From Stagonosporopsis chrysanthemi (Eukaryota; Ascomycota; Dothideomycetes; Pleosporales; Didymellaceae): 22,824 bases of DNA. This document shows, one piece after another, positions 1-9,841 of the stretch. The stretch is from NCBI GenBank assembly GCA_022560025.1, contig JAFISE010000274.1, positions 8,488 through 31,311 on the forward strand, in the 5' to 3' direction. The notes below the pieces were generated by a model. It made no database searches. It had not been told where the DNA came from and saw only the letters and a program-made list of their open reading frames with translations. The stretch's first letter is position 1. Each line of letters begins with the position of its first letter. The translations under genes and the position numbers were made by a program.

Positions 1-2
1 TG

Positions 3-539
3 CCGAATACAGAATGGGTCAGCGCAGTGGTGTTCTCGCCAGACGGACAGCTGCTCGCCTCAGCATCCAACGACAGGACAGTGCGAGTGTGGGAGACGGC
101 GACGGGCGCGTGTCGCAGCGTGCTGGAGGGCCATACAGAATGGGTCAGCGCAGTGGTGTTCTCGCCAGACGGACAGCTGCTCGCCTCAGCATCCAACGAC
201 AGGACAGTGCGAGTGTGGGAGACGGCGACGGGCACGTGTTGCAACGTGCTAGAAAGCTATTCCCCGTACATCTACCGTCTCACGTTTTCACTAGATAGAC
301 GTGTTCTGCTCACCGACAACGGAGACATTCCCCTACCTCCAGATCTCCGTCTTACGCTACCTCTCCAGCAGGAAAAGCAACCGTCGCAGCTTGTTGTAGA
401 AGGTCAGTGGATATCACGCAGTACCCAGCGATTACTATGGCTACCGTTTGAGTATCGGGCAGACGTCACAGCAGTGTACGAAGACACTTTCTGTGTTGGG
501 TGTCCATCAGGACGCGTGGCTCTGCTACAGCTGTGCTAG
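3..539 (+). CDS. C-terminal part of a WD40-repeat NLR (NWD/HET-E type), 5' end outside window
   Basis: The frame is open from the window edge and stops with TAG at 537-539, giving about 178 residues. It shows WD40 blades of 42 residues with the pattern VVFSPDGQLLASAS...TVRVWETATG, then a non-repeat tail with WIS...LLWLPFEYR and a final SGRVALLQ. The same tail pattern (WI...LWIPSEYR...GRV) ends the complete NLR at 6129-9631, so this is very probably the end of a related fungal NWD-type NLR in which the WD40 array senses a ligand. The GH dipeptide of a WD repeat is replaced by PN in the first visible blade and by SY at the start of the last. The N-terminal effector and NACHT domains are not in the window, so the gene could be intact or already broken upstream. 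Confident about family, not about function. Confidence 0.85.
   Translation, partial: PNTEWVSAVVFSPDGQLLASASNDRTVRVWETATGACRSVLEGHTEWVSAVVFSPDGQLLASASNDRTVRVWETATGTCCNVLESYSPYIYRLTFSLDRRVLLTDNGDIPLPPDLRLTLPLQQEKQPSQLVVEGQWISRSTQRLLWLPFEYRADVTAVYEDTFCVGCPSGRVALLQLC
7..233 (+). repeat. Tandem WD40-coding repeat, 126-base period
   Basis: Bases 7-107 recur without a difference at 133-233, a spacing of 126 bases or 42 codons. The repeats very likely continue to the left outside the window. Such identity between neighbouring WD40 units suggests recent unequal exchange or gene conversion. The sequence just after the second copy (from 234) is a decayed version of the corresponding bases after the first. 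Confidence 0.9.
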
Positions 540-2472
540 AGGCGTGCGCAGAAGCAATACAAGTAAACAGAGTGCGCATAGGTCACAACAAAGCATGCAT
601 AAACTCCATGTATAGCTATTGTAGTAGACAGTTGCGCGTGGTATCATGTTACTAAACTTGATTAGCTATCTAGCACTGCAAGCATTTTGTGTAGCGTGCA
701 AGGCTGTTATGCGTTGGCAAGCTGATTGTATTATTGTGAGGATCCATCCTATCCGCACGTCACTCACCTTGTGTTCTCTGTGTAGCTCTGCTGATTTAAT
801 GTCGTTTACAGCTTTCGTGATCAGACACAAACCATCTGTCTGTACCAGCGACGACGACCAGTGGCGCTTTGATCGCCTCGAGTCCAGCGCTACATTGCGG
901 ACGGTAATTCGTGTGCTTGCTTCCTTGGCGGATTCCTTTGTAAATTTCCAAGTCCAGCAAGATTGAGAATGGTGACCACACTGGCTATTCTAGCGAAGGA
1001 ATCGTGTTCTTGCGGCAGCTCTGCTCTTGTCTTCAGTTCATTTGGCGACTGCTATACATCATTTCTTCTACGTTTCTGTTGCTTGCCTAAGTTCTTTTTG
1101 CTCTGGCCGAGCTGATATAGGGCAGGAGCTTAGTGAAGATCTGGATCGTGCATGAAGTCTCACTAAAGACTTGATCAAACGAGCGCTTGACAGCCAACCT
1201 GCAAGGTGCGGTCGACCGTGTAGTACTAATGGAAAAAGTTCTCGGTAGATAGCGTGAGGCGTATTCGGACTTGAAGTGGCGCGATCTGTAGCTTGAATTT
1301 CATGGAATCTGACTCGATATCCTCTACATGCTAATTTTGATTCTGCATCTCTTCCTAAAGAGCCAGGTCACTTAGCCTCTACGCCGCACTATGAGCAGTA
1401 CGTGCGCTGTAGATCTGCACTTCCAGTGCACTGATCTGATTGTGAGACGTGTGGTTTTGGACTTTGAACCTCCGCTCATCATCCGGAACTCCTCAAGAAC
1501 TCACTGCGGCGCTGAAAGAAATACGGCTACTGATCGGTACCTGACGTCAAATGGTAGACTACAAACGGGAAAGTGCATGAAATCGGGCCGCCACTGGAGG
1601 CTGCGCACCCTTCCTCGTAGGACAGCAACATCTTGTCCCAACACATCAGCCAGAGGGCGATACTTAAGCTTGCAGCAGCCATCAGTTCCAACAATCGCAG
1701 ATGTTAACGGGTACCTCCGCCAGCAAGAGACGACCGGTACCGTCAAGGTCCATGCAAAACGCATCTCAGTGAAGCGTCCAAAAGTGGCGATTAGCAAATG
1801 CTGCATCTCAGATGTATTGCTTGTTCTACGGACGCTGTGGAAGCGCTGAATCACCCACTAACAGTACCTGTGGCATTCCTTTGTCCGTACTCTTGGTCGC
1901 TGCCGGCCAGTGCCCTCTTGCCTGGCTCTAGGAGCGGCGCGCTTGATTGAAATAAACAGTTGCAGGTTAATAGCGGCGGGAGTGCCCGTCAGAAGCGGCG
2001 GTAGGTGCGGGTGGAAGCGGCGGTAGCGACGGGCCTCGTTGAGGTGCACTTCAGTAGGCACGTCGTGCCTGTCTGCCGCAATCTGCAGCCTTCCACACAT
2101 CTTTAGCATTCAAACTGTCCCGCAGCTCTAGATCCGAGGTGTTGAAGAGGCCTACCTCAATTCTGCCCCGCACCTGCGCAGAAGTAGTTCGCGGTTGGGG
2201 TTCGTTTGTACTCTTCTGAGCGTTACCTAGCGGCGCTTGATGGCAGAGCGTACATTCTCCGACTCGACGCATTATTGAACGCGATGATAGTGCCTCACAA
2301 ATACCTCCGTCATGGGGTGGTCATGTCCGGTCCACTAGGGTTGCGCCGCGTCGGGAAGGAGGTGCGCAATCAAGTTGTGCAAGAATTCTGTGAGTATAAT
2401 CGCGTGACTATCTTGTTGCGATCGTAGCAAAGTTCCTCGCAGCGCCAAGTTTTCCGCGTCCAATCCTACAAG
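540..2472. other. Intergenic stretch, no recognised gene
   Basis: I see no domain, transposase motif or RNA gene here. The longest ATG-started frame is 1391-1849 (+), 152 codons, rich in R, S and T and without any recognisable motif; open frames of similar length lie on the opposite strand over the same bases, so none is favoured. A frame at 646-966 (+) is equally featureless. This could be decayed mobile-element sequence, but nothing seen proves it. Confidence 0.5.
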
Positions 2473-2813
2473 ATGGACACCATGGCTACGGTACATGACG
2501 CCGTCATTATCGCCATCGATTGTCGCTTCACAAAGGTCCTGAGTGAGTGCTGACGTGGGTAGAGGAGCTCCATGATGACACGACCTTGCTCAGGACGAAC
2601 GCCCTGTCACCGCCATTGACGGTACGCGATGCGCCGCTGAAGCGGAAGCGTGCGCCTTTGTCGACGCTCTGTGCCTGCACCTTGCCAGCGCGCATAGCCA
2701 GTCGCAAGAAGGCCAGCGTCGACGACATGCCGCTCTGCGTCTAAGTCATATCTCTCCGACGGCAGCATCTCGACCCAACAACGTCGCCGAACACAGCGTG
2801 CATCCTCACCACT

Positions 2814-2861
2814 GCCGTCGAACCCGCCGTCGAACCCGCCGTCGAACCCGCCGTCGAGCCC
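2814..2861. repeat. 12-base tandem repeat, four units
   Basis: The unit GCCGTCGAACCC occurs at 2814, 2826 and 2838, and once more at 2850 with one change (GAGCCC instead of GAACCC). The period is a multiple of three and the plus frame encodes Ala-Val-Glu-Pro repeats, consistent with expansion inside a coding region. Confidence 0.9.
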
Positions 2862-3215
2862 GTCGTTGCAGACCTTTGCACCAGACGAAGCGCGATCCTC
2901 AACGTCGGTATGGCGCTGGTCGGACAAGAGCGCAAGCGCAACGACGCCTCCGCCAGACACCTGCAGGGCGGCGCACCTCGCACACCCCGGGGTAGCAAGC
3001 CGCAGACGCATTGCACGCGTGACATGCACCAGGTCGGCCTGCTAGTTGACCACCTCGCATTGACGAGGCCGTGCAACAGATACCCGGGCTGACGTCGTGG
3101 GACGCACCCGTACCGCCCGCCCGACAGCTCGCCAGGCTGGCGTCGACGTTTCAGGCCCGGTCGCGGACTGCTTGAGGGCGACTGGCCACCTGCGGAAACA
3201 CATGTCGGACAAAAG

Positions 3216-3269
3216 GTGAGTCTGTCCGCGCGGGCTGTGTTGTGCAGTAAGTAGCTTACTCCATCCCAG
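3216..3269 (+). other. Candidate spliceosomal intron, 54 bases
   Basis: The segment starts GTGAGT and ends CCCAG with a CTTAC branch-like element shortly before the end. Its length equals the 54-base introns of the dynamin-like gene in this window. It supports the idea that the 2.5-3.5 kb patch was once a plus-strand gene, but the exons around it do not join into one long frame. Confidence 0.35.
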
Positions 3270-3482
3270 TCTGAATCTCGAGTCTCCAGTCACCATCAGC
3301 AAGTCTGGCGCCCGACGAGCTGCACAACGACGAGTCCAGCGGCGCCCGCATTTCCTCGGCCCCTGTCCACGCGCTCCAGCCTTGTCGGCCTCGACCCCAC
3401 CTTCAACGCTTCCATACCCTCCCTGCCGCCCTCGACGCGATTGGTAGCTTCGGCCACCACCTTCGACGCCGCAAATGCACAT

Positions 3483-5128
3483 AACCAGGCATAACCATTA
3501 GACTTGCACACACTGCATTCACCCTGCGGCATCAGCGCCAGCCCGTGGACCACCAGGCGTCCGAGTCCATATTGAGCGACTCCCCTGCAGCAGATGGGCG
3601 TAGTCGAACTGTGGATGCCATGTCGGTTCACCTACTGTTTGCTATCAGCGGACTATTGCACATTATTGTCATTAATTGCGCGCATTGAGTGTAGCATCGT
3701 GCAACACGGACAAGGTTATCCTGGCAAGGGAGAGAGGCTGGGCAGCAGACTACTCAAGAATTTCCCATTGCACATTCAGACTCTTCCATTATTGCTCCGC
3801 TCAATGACCATACTGTTTATCAGACTCTGATCCGGCGTTCCCCTCTTCTTCTGGCAACACCAAACCGCAAGTACTCTTTGTCTAGTGAAATCAGCTGGAT
3901 TGACAGGAAATCGCAAAACTTCGTTCGCATGGCTGCCTCCATCCCCATATACGCCCCCATCCTCGTCCATTTTAATCAGATTAATGCAAAGTACCTCAGG
4001 ATTCGGCTCGTCGTGTGGGACCAGATGGTCGAATGTGACGCCGTAGTAGTCGATCTCGCTAGGTACTAACCATCAGTTGCTGACCTCACTCTACATCTGG
4101 CAGGTCGCGTCATACTCTGTTGGTATCCTCCCTTCTATGCACCATGCCGAATACTCGTCCCGCACGTTCAGTGCGCTATCAGTCAGGGCGCACCCATCTA
4201 GTGCTAGATAAGTAATCTGTGCAAGGCCCAAGCCCTTAGGCTGTGGAAGGGACGTAATGGGATGCTACACTCTGTTGGGAAGACAGGTCTGTCTGATTTG
4301 TAGTCGTCCTTGTATCCGGATTCTCAGTGCTTTTTCAGGTGCTGTGCAAATAGTGTGGCGGGTTGTAGATGCAAGAAGGGATATAGGGCCTGAAGGGCAT
4401 TGCGGCGTGCAGTGCTGGTCGTTGCAAATGCACAGCTGTAGCGGTCAGCGATGGCTTTGTACGCTGACGAAAGCTATGTAGGCGTGATGCTAAGGTTTTT
4501 AGACTGTGCATCATTCCGCATCTTGATTTGTCTTGTACCGCGCAGTACAACCTCTTGTGCAGACAGCTAAGAAATCAAGCACGTTGCAACAGGATCATGG
4601 CGAGTGTGACTGCTAAGATTCGCGCTCTCTACGACGTTCTTCTTACTGTCCTAGCTCCGAGATTGAATACCTCCCACTCACTCCCTTAATTATCTTTCTG
4701 CCTCAGCGTGCTAAGTAGAGGACGATAGTATATTGCATTTAAAATCACTACAGCCCTAAACAGTTTGCCCTCTGTGGTCCTTTACACAAGTGTCTTAAGT
4801 ACTACAAGGACTTTGATTGCGGGTTTTAACGTGAATATAATCCTAGAACGTCGTTACAATGATACACATTGTCTTTGAGTGTTAGAATAGCTATTTCCTC
4901 CCTTGCGACTCGGGCTGCTAGGGCTTACCTTAAGTAATGGTTGTGAGCGCGATAAAGGTAGAAAGTGCAAAGTTGAGGAGCAGGAATCTGTATTGACGCA
5001 GGCTGATGATTAAAAAAGATGCGAGCTTAGACACGCATAAAGGCTTCTTATAGAGACTACAATGCTGCTCTAGGGCTTCTGCTGCAGTCTTAGCATGTCA
5101 TATCTATAAGGCCTATTATTAGCAGCAC
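3483..5128. other. Intergenic stretch, nothing recognised
   Basis: Only short featureless frames are present (none above about 80 codons). The part from about 4.6 to 5.1 kb is AT-rich with many TA dinucleotides, as RIP-affected DNA would be. No RNA gene or transposon end was identified. Confidence 0.5.
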
Positions 5129-5637
5129 TAAAGTGCGTCCCTACGTGCTGAGACGCACAGTGTAAGGAGACAGGTTCACCTTCCAGACTGTTGGAGCTTC
5201 TTGTTCGCTCATCTGACTGACCTTGGCTTGATATGCAGCATTCTTTAGTCGATTCTTCGCCAGTCCCTTTGCCTCCGAGAACAAGTGCTGCTGTGCTGAC
5301 CCTGCTGTCGATAGCTTCGTCAACGCCGTCAATTGGCCTTTCGCCAATAACCCCCCTGTCTACTCACAACCTGAAGCATCCCTTTAGGAATTGGGGGGTC
5401 TGCCAGAAAGCGAAGTTGAGGAACATTGCATCTCTAGGCCCCAGAAGCTCTTTTAAGTTTTGCCGGTCTGGAGCGAAGAGTGCAGATCGCAACCCAGCAG
5501 CTTGGAAGGCGCTAGGCTTGCTTGCCTTGCAAGAGGCTGCATTAGCGTGCAGAGCGACTGCTGTAAGATATCGTACTGAAAAAGACGCTATACCCACTAC
5601 GGGTCGGCCGCTGCTTTCTGTCCGCGCTAGCAGCTGA
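5129..5637 (-). repeat. Repeat copy A of an inverted pair flanking the NLR gene
   Basis: Read on the minus strand this segment matches the plus strand of 9842-10379 along its whole length, with small gaps. In the outermost 84 bases I count about 17 differences (roughly 80 percent identity), mostly transitions. Shared blocks include AGAAGCTCTTTTAA (plus strand of this copy), GGCTGCATTAGCG and a block near the inner end, CGCTATACC. Both copies can be read as an outward-facing peptide starting MSEQEAP and containing YTVRL; in this copy the ATG is at 5212-5210 and the frame ends in TAG at 5143-5141 where copy B has TGG (Trp). It could be the 5' part of an unknown gene family or a transposon fragment; I do not recognise it. 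Confidence 0.8.
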
Positions 5638-6128
5638 TTAATCAGTCTTGTTGCTGCATCGTGGCCTCAATTTCAGCGCTGAGCCGCGCTACCTACAAAA
5701 GTCTCAACGCGCTCACCGCCGTCTATGGCTGGCCACCTCGCGACTGTAACAAACAAGATGAGTTCTGCCAGTAGATGCTCAATGATGAGAAGTGCATTGC
5801 AATGGGGGCTGGTTATTGCAAAGATGTGACTTGTTAGGGCTGTGCTGGGCTTGCATGAGCGCATTCAGCCGCGTCTGCCCCCGCCTCTAGATTGTTTGAG
5901 CAGCCTTACAGAACACAGAACATGGTGCAAAACACCAGCTTCAGCCTGCAACACTAAGATCGCAGTCTTAACTGTGTAGCTGCCCAGGGCTCTATAGCCA
6001 TTCGCACACTTCCCTATAAGCTCGTCTAAGGGAGCCAGCTGCCGCACTCTCGTCCTAACAGACTGCCGCCTTGAGCCTCTCGCGTCCCCTTCTCACCGTA
6101 CACGCCTGCGACACATCCACTCGAACTA
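5638..6128 (+). promoter_or_regulatory. Upstream region of the HET-NACHT-WD40 gene
   Basis: About 490 bases between the inner end of repeat copy A and the NLR start codon must contain its promoter. A TATAAG element lies at 6015-6020, about 110 bases before the ATG, at a plausible place for a TATA-like element. Pyrimidine-rich sequence precedes the ATG, as is common in fungal promoters. No further regulatory site can be named. Confidence 0.35.
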
Positions 6129-9100
6129 ATGCGCCTCTTGCGCTACGACGAACAAGACAAGCTCAGGATTGTCAGCTTCGACGATGGCGCAACTCCGCCT
6201 TACGCAATACTGTCACACACATGGGGAGCGGATGCAGAGGAAGTGACTTTCGCAGACCTCGCGACAGGCGGTGGCAAGGCTAAGCGTGGCCACGAGAAGA
6301 TCCTCTTCTGTGGAAAACAGGCACAGCGCGACGATCTTCAGTACTTCTGGGTCGACACGTGCTGCATCGACAAGGCAAACAAGGCTGAGCTCGCCTTGTC
6401 CATCAGGTCGATGTTTCGCTGGTACCGCAATGCAGCTCGGTGTTATGTGTATCTGTCCGATGTCTCTAGTCAGCCTCTACTAGTTACGCCAGGCCGCCAC
6501 GATTCACGATGGTTCCTTTGGATCTGGACGCTCCCTATTCTCTGTACACTGTCAAGATGGTACATCAGTACAATACAGCGCTACTTCTACTCCAGCCATG
6601 TTCCATCCACTTCGGTTAGTAGCAACCTTGTGCGCAGTGAGCGGCCACCTGAGTTCACGTTCAAAGAAAGCAGATGGTTCACCCGTGGATGGACCCTGCA
6701 GGAGCTTCTCGCCCCGTCCACGGTAGAGTTCTTTTCCAAGGAAGGTGCCAAACTTGGCGACAAGTTTTCGCTGGCAAAAGAAGTGCATGAAGTCACAGAC
6801 ATCCCTTGTTCAGCGTTGTATGGCGAACCGCTGTCTGACTTTGGTGTTCAGGAGCGCATCAAGTGGATTGAACCCCGCACTACAAAGATCCCAGCAGATC
6901 GCGCGTATTCCTTGATGGGTATTCTCGGCGTCAGCTTGTCACCAATCGAGGACGAGAGCCTAGCTGAAGCAATGAAACGAGTTGAAGATGAGGTCGAGAA
7001 GCAGAACAAGTGCTTCCGAGATTTGTGTCCTAGTAACCCGCGCCATGACAAGAAGCGGGTCGAAGAGACCAAAGGCGGGCTGCTGGCGGGCGCTTACCGC
7101 TGGGTTCTTGACAACAACACCTTCCAGCAGTGGCAGCAAGAGCCGGAGAGCCGACTATTGTGGGTGAAAGGTGATCCTGGCAAAGGCAAGACGATGCTGC
7201 TGTGCGGCATTATCGACGAACTGCCAAACTTGACACCGAAACCTACCCTTTTTTCATACTTTTTCTGCCAGGCAACCGACTCGCGCATTAACAGTGCTAC
7301 ATCTGTATTGCGGGGCTTGCTTTACATGCTTGTGGACCAGCAACCGTCGCTTGCAGTTCACGTTCGCAAGAAGCACGATCGCGAAGGCGGAAGCTTGTTC
7401 AATGACGCTAATGCATGGGTCGCCTTAACAGAGATCTTTGCCGCCGTGCTGCGAGACACAGGCTTAAGCACGACGTACCTAATCATTGATGCGCTCGATG
7501 AATGCAAAATCAATCGGCCAGAGCTACTCCGATTTATCACAGAGCAGTCGTCTGCATCCTCTCGCGTTAAATGGATCGTGTCTAGTCGTAACTGGCTAGC
7601 CATCGAGGACCAACTGAAGCGTGCAGAGAACAAAACGCCGCTGAGCCTTGAGTTGAACGCAGAGTCGGTCGCTGCGGCAGTTGACTTCTTTATCCAGCAA
7701 AAGGTTGATCATTTGGCGCGGAAGAAGCAGTACAAAGAGGAACTCCAACACGTCGTGCTCCAGCATTTAAAGTCAAACGCGAACGACACCTTCCTCTGGG
7801 TAGCGTTGGTGTGCCAAAAGCTCGAGAAGACAGACACGTGGAACGTGCTTGAAAGGCTGACCCAATTTCCCCCTGGGCTCGACTCTCTGTACGAGCGGAT
7901 GCTGCAGCAGATAACTGAGTCTGATAGCGCAAATATGTGTCTGCGTGCGCTCGCAGTGACTGCTGTCCTGTATCGGCCTGTCACAGTCGCCGAGTTAGTG
8001 GTGCTTACTAAGCAGCTTGCAGGACTTGTTGATGACCTCGAATCTGTGCGGAAAATCATCGGTCTTTGCGGATCGTTTCTCACGTTGCGAGAAGATACGG
8101 TTTACTTTGTGCACCAGTCTGCAAAAGACTACCTTTCTGCAGATGCATTCAACAAGGTCTTTCCACAGGGCGCTGAGGCCACCCATCACATGATCTTCTT
8201 GAGGTCGCTCGCGATCCTGTCTCAGACATTGCACAGGGATATGTACAGCCTGGAAGCGCTAGGGACTGCTATCAAAGATGTTCAACCGCCAGAGCCAGAC
8301 CCGCTTGCCGCCTCACGCTACTCGTGCGTCTACTGGATCGACCATCTGTACGACTCGAAGCCCAGGTCTTGGGCAGCAGGTGTTGATGAGCTGAAAGTCG
8401 GAGGCGCCATTAATGAGTTTATAAATAAGAAGTACCTCTACTGGCTAGAAGGGCTCAGTCTGTGCAGAAGCATAGGAAAAGGGGTGATCTCGATGGCAAA
8501 GCTATGCTCTCTTGCTCAGGTACGGCAAACGAAGATGATGCAATCCTACAATCCTCTCGTTACACATACTGACTCTTCTAGGAGATGCAAGATGCAACTG
8601 AGCTTACTAAGCTCGCGCAAGACGCCAGCCGATTCGTCATGTACCACAAGGGGGTAATGGAGAGCTACCCACTACAAACATATGCATCTGCTCTGCTGTT
8701 CAGTCCGACAGGAAGCGTAACTAGAAGGTTGTTCCAACACGAAGAGCCAAAAGGAATCACTGTTCAGCCTGCGATGAGCGCCGGCTGGAGTGCTTGTCTG
8801 CAGACGCTCGAGGGCCATAGCGGCATGGTCAGCTCTGTAGCCTTCTCGCACGACTCGAGCAAGCTGGCGTCGGCGTCATACGACGACACGGTCAAGGTGT
8901 GGGATGCGAGCAGCGGGGCGTGTCTGCAGACGCTCGAGGGCCATAGCAGCGCTGTCTGGTCTGTAGCCTTCTCGCACGACTCGAGCAAGCTGGCGTCGGC
9001 GTCATACGACAACACGGTCAAGGTGTGGGATGCGAGCAGCGGGGCGTGTCTGCAGACGCTCGAGGGCCATAGCAGCTGGGTCAAGTCTGTAGCCTTCTCG

Positions 9101-9631
9101 CACGACTCGAGCAAGCTGGCGTCGGCGTCAGACGACACGACCGTCAAGGTGTGGGATGCGAGCAGCGGGGCGTGTCTGCAGACGCTCGAGGGCCATAGCA
9201 GCGCTGTCAGCTCTGTAGCCTTCTCGCACGACTCGAGCAAGCTGGCGTCAGCGTCATACAACAACACGGTCAAGGTGTGGGATGCGAGCAGCGGGGCCTG
9301 TCTGCAGACGCTCAACATTGGCGTGACTCTTCACAGTCTATCCTTCGATCCCACCAGCTCCTTTCTGCGTACCAATATAGGCCTTGTCGCTATACACAAC
9401 CCGGCAGTTCGTAGCGAGTTAGATGCTATAGAACCTGCGCGCCCTCAGTATCTAGGCCTAAGCCTCAGCTCTGACAACGTATGGATCACGTACGACGGCA
9501 GGAACGTGTTGTGGATACCGTCAGAGTATCGACTGTCATGCTCTGCGGTGTGCGGGAACAGAGTCGGTATGGGTGTTGCGACTGGCAGGGTGTGGACCTG
9601 CAGTGTTGACCCAGATAAAGTAAAGACATAA
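6129..9631 (+). CDS. HET-NACHT-WD40 NLR (heterokaryon-incompatibility/immune receptor type), one intron
   Basis: Exons 6129-8519 and 8582-9631 join to about 1146 residues. Domains in order: HET (PYAILSHTWG at 24-33, FWVDTCCIDK, RGWTLQELLAP near 187-196, then AYSLMGILGV), NACHT (Walker A GDPGKGKT at 348-355; Walker B LIIDALDEC at 451-459; VSSRN sensor-like motif), a helical linker, the segment PLQTYASALLFSP that typically joins NACHT and WD40 parts in this family, four near-identical 42-residue WD40 repeats, and a C-terminal tail with WI...LWIPSEYR. By family knowledge the WD40 part recognises a ligand, NACHT oligomerises and HET executes cell death in the cytoplasm. The ATG opens directly into the HET domain. 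Odd points: about 35-40 extra residues with a hydrophobic run (WFLWIWTLPILC) between YVYLSDVSS and the RGWTLQ motif, and only four clear WD40 blades, fewer than a closed seven-blade propeller. It looks intact; it could be an allele with a contracted array. Confidence 0.93.
8520..8581 (+). other. Intron of the NLR gene, 62 bases
   Basis: The donor follows CTTGCTCAG and begins GTACGG; the end is CTGACTCTTCTAG, with a CTGAC branch site whose A is 9 bases before the acceptor. Splicing joins ...SLAQ to EMQDATEL in phase 0 and links the NACHT frame to the WD40 frame. Without splicing the first frame would end at 8657, losing the whole WD40 array. An intron at the NACHT-WD40 junction is usual in this family. 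Confidence 0.9.
8795..9298 (+). repeat. Four tandem WD40-coding repeats, 126 bases each
   Basis: Units start at 8795, 8921, 9047 and 9173, each beginning TGTCTGCAGACGCTCGAGGG; a fifth start at 9299 diverges after a few codons. Almost all differences are in codons 10, 11, 13 and 29-31 of the unit: residues G/S/S/S, M/A/W/A, S/W/K/S, Y/Y/D/Y, D/D/D/N and D/N/T/N. The only others I see are synonymous (TCG/TCA, ACG/ACC, GCG/GCC). This is the pattern of concerted evolution with diversifying selection on the binding surface known for fungal NWD genes. Confidence 0.95.
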
Positions 9632-9841
9632 AGCAGTTGCTTTTTGCTTAAGACTAAGCGTCTGAAATCTGCTCTTAAGTGGCTTTAAGGACGTACAGAG
9701 CACAGAAGTTGCATAGCAAAGTATAATCTGCGCTTACAAGTGAACTTTGCGCTCTATCTCCTTGCTGTCTGGCCTCTAGGAGATGTAGGGAAGCGCACTT
9801 GGTTGCGCGCGTAAGATACTATAAATCAGGCACATGCTTTA
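9632..9841 (+). other. 3' flank of the NLR gene
   Basis: About 210 bases between the NLR stop codon and the inner end of repeat copy B. It should contain the 3' UTR and polyadenylation signals, but no consensus AATAAA is visible. Nothing else was recognised. Confidence 0.4.

Larger units (their letters stand above)
2473..3482 (+). pseudogene. Coding-looking, broken remnant of an unrecognised gene (tentative)
   Basis: This patch is visibly richer in G+C than the flanks. In one plus frame it reads (A-V-E-P)n, then VVADLCTRRSAILNV and ALVGQERKRNDASAR; an in-frame stop lies at 2742-2744. Further on, separate frames give IPGLTSWDAPVPP and, after a frame change, HLRKHMSDK, a stretch that recalls a C2H2-finger helix. 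Bases 3216-3269 look like a 54-base intron (GTGAGT donor, CTTAC before a CCCAG acceptor). An ATG lies at 2473 in a reasonable context. No single frame joins these parts, so if this was a gene it has been broken by frameshifts and stops. The family is not recognised; a chance GC-rich stretch is the alternative. Confidence 0.25.

Noticed and set aside
646..966. Small gene of 106 codons downstream of the first NLR
   Set aside because: No motif, no conserved-looking sequence, and equally open antisense frames.
2543..2593. Possible 51-base intron with GTGAGT donor and CTCAG acceptor
   Set aside because: Splicing it leads to a stop within a few codons of the ATG at 2473, so nothing supports its use.
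2814..2861. CRISPR-like array
   Set aside because: Units are 12 bases and contiguous without spacers; it is a simple coding tandem repeat in eukaryotic DNA.
5129..5190. Repeat copies A and B as a SINE with RNA polymerase III boxes
   Set aside because: Copy B has a GTTCGCACTCC stretch resembling a B box, but copy A does not keep it well, there is no clear A box or A/T tail, and the region has a conserved peptide frame instead.
8520..8657. NLR reading frame ending at 8657 as a separate HET-NACHT protein
   Set aside because: A perfect 62-base intron joins it to the WD40 frame at the place usual for the family, so the stop lies in the unspliced reading.
8764..9318. Long minus-strand frame (184 codons) with a 42-residue period
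   Set aside because: It is the antisense shadow of the WD40 repeats; a frame without stops in one unit stays open in all identical units.
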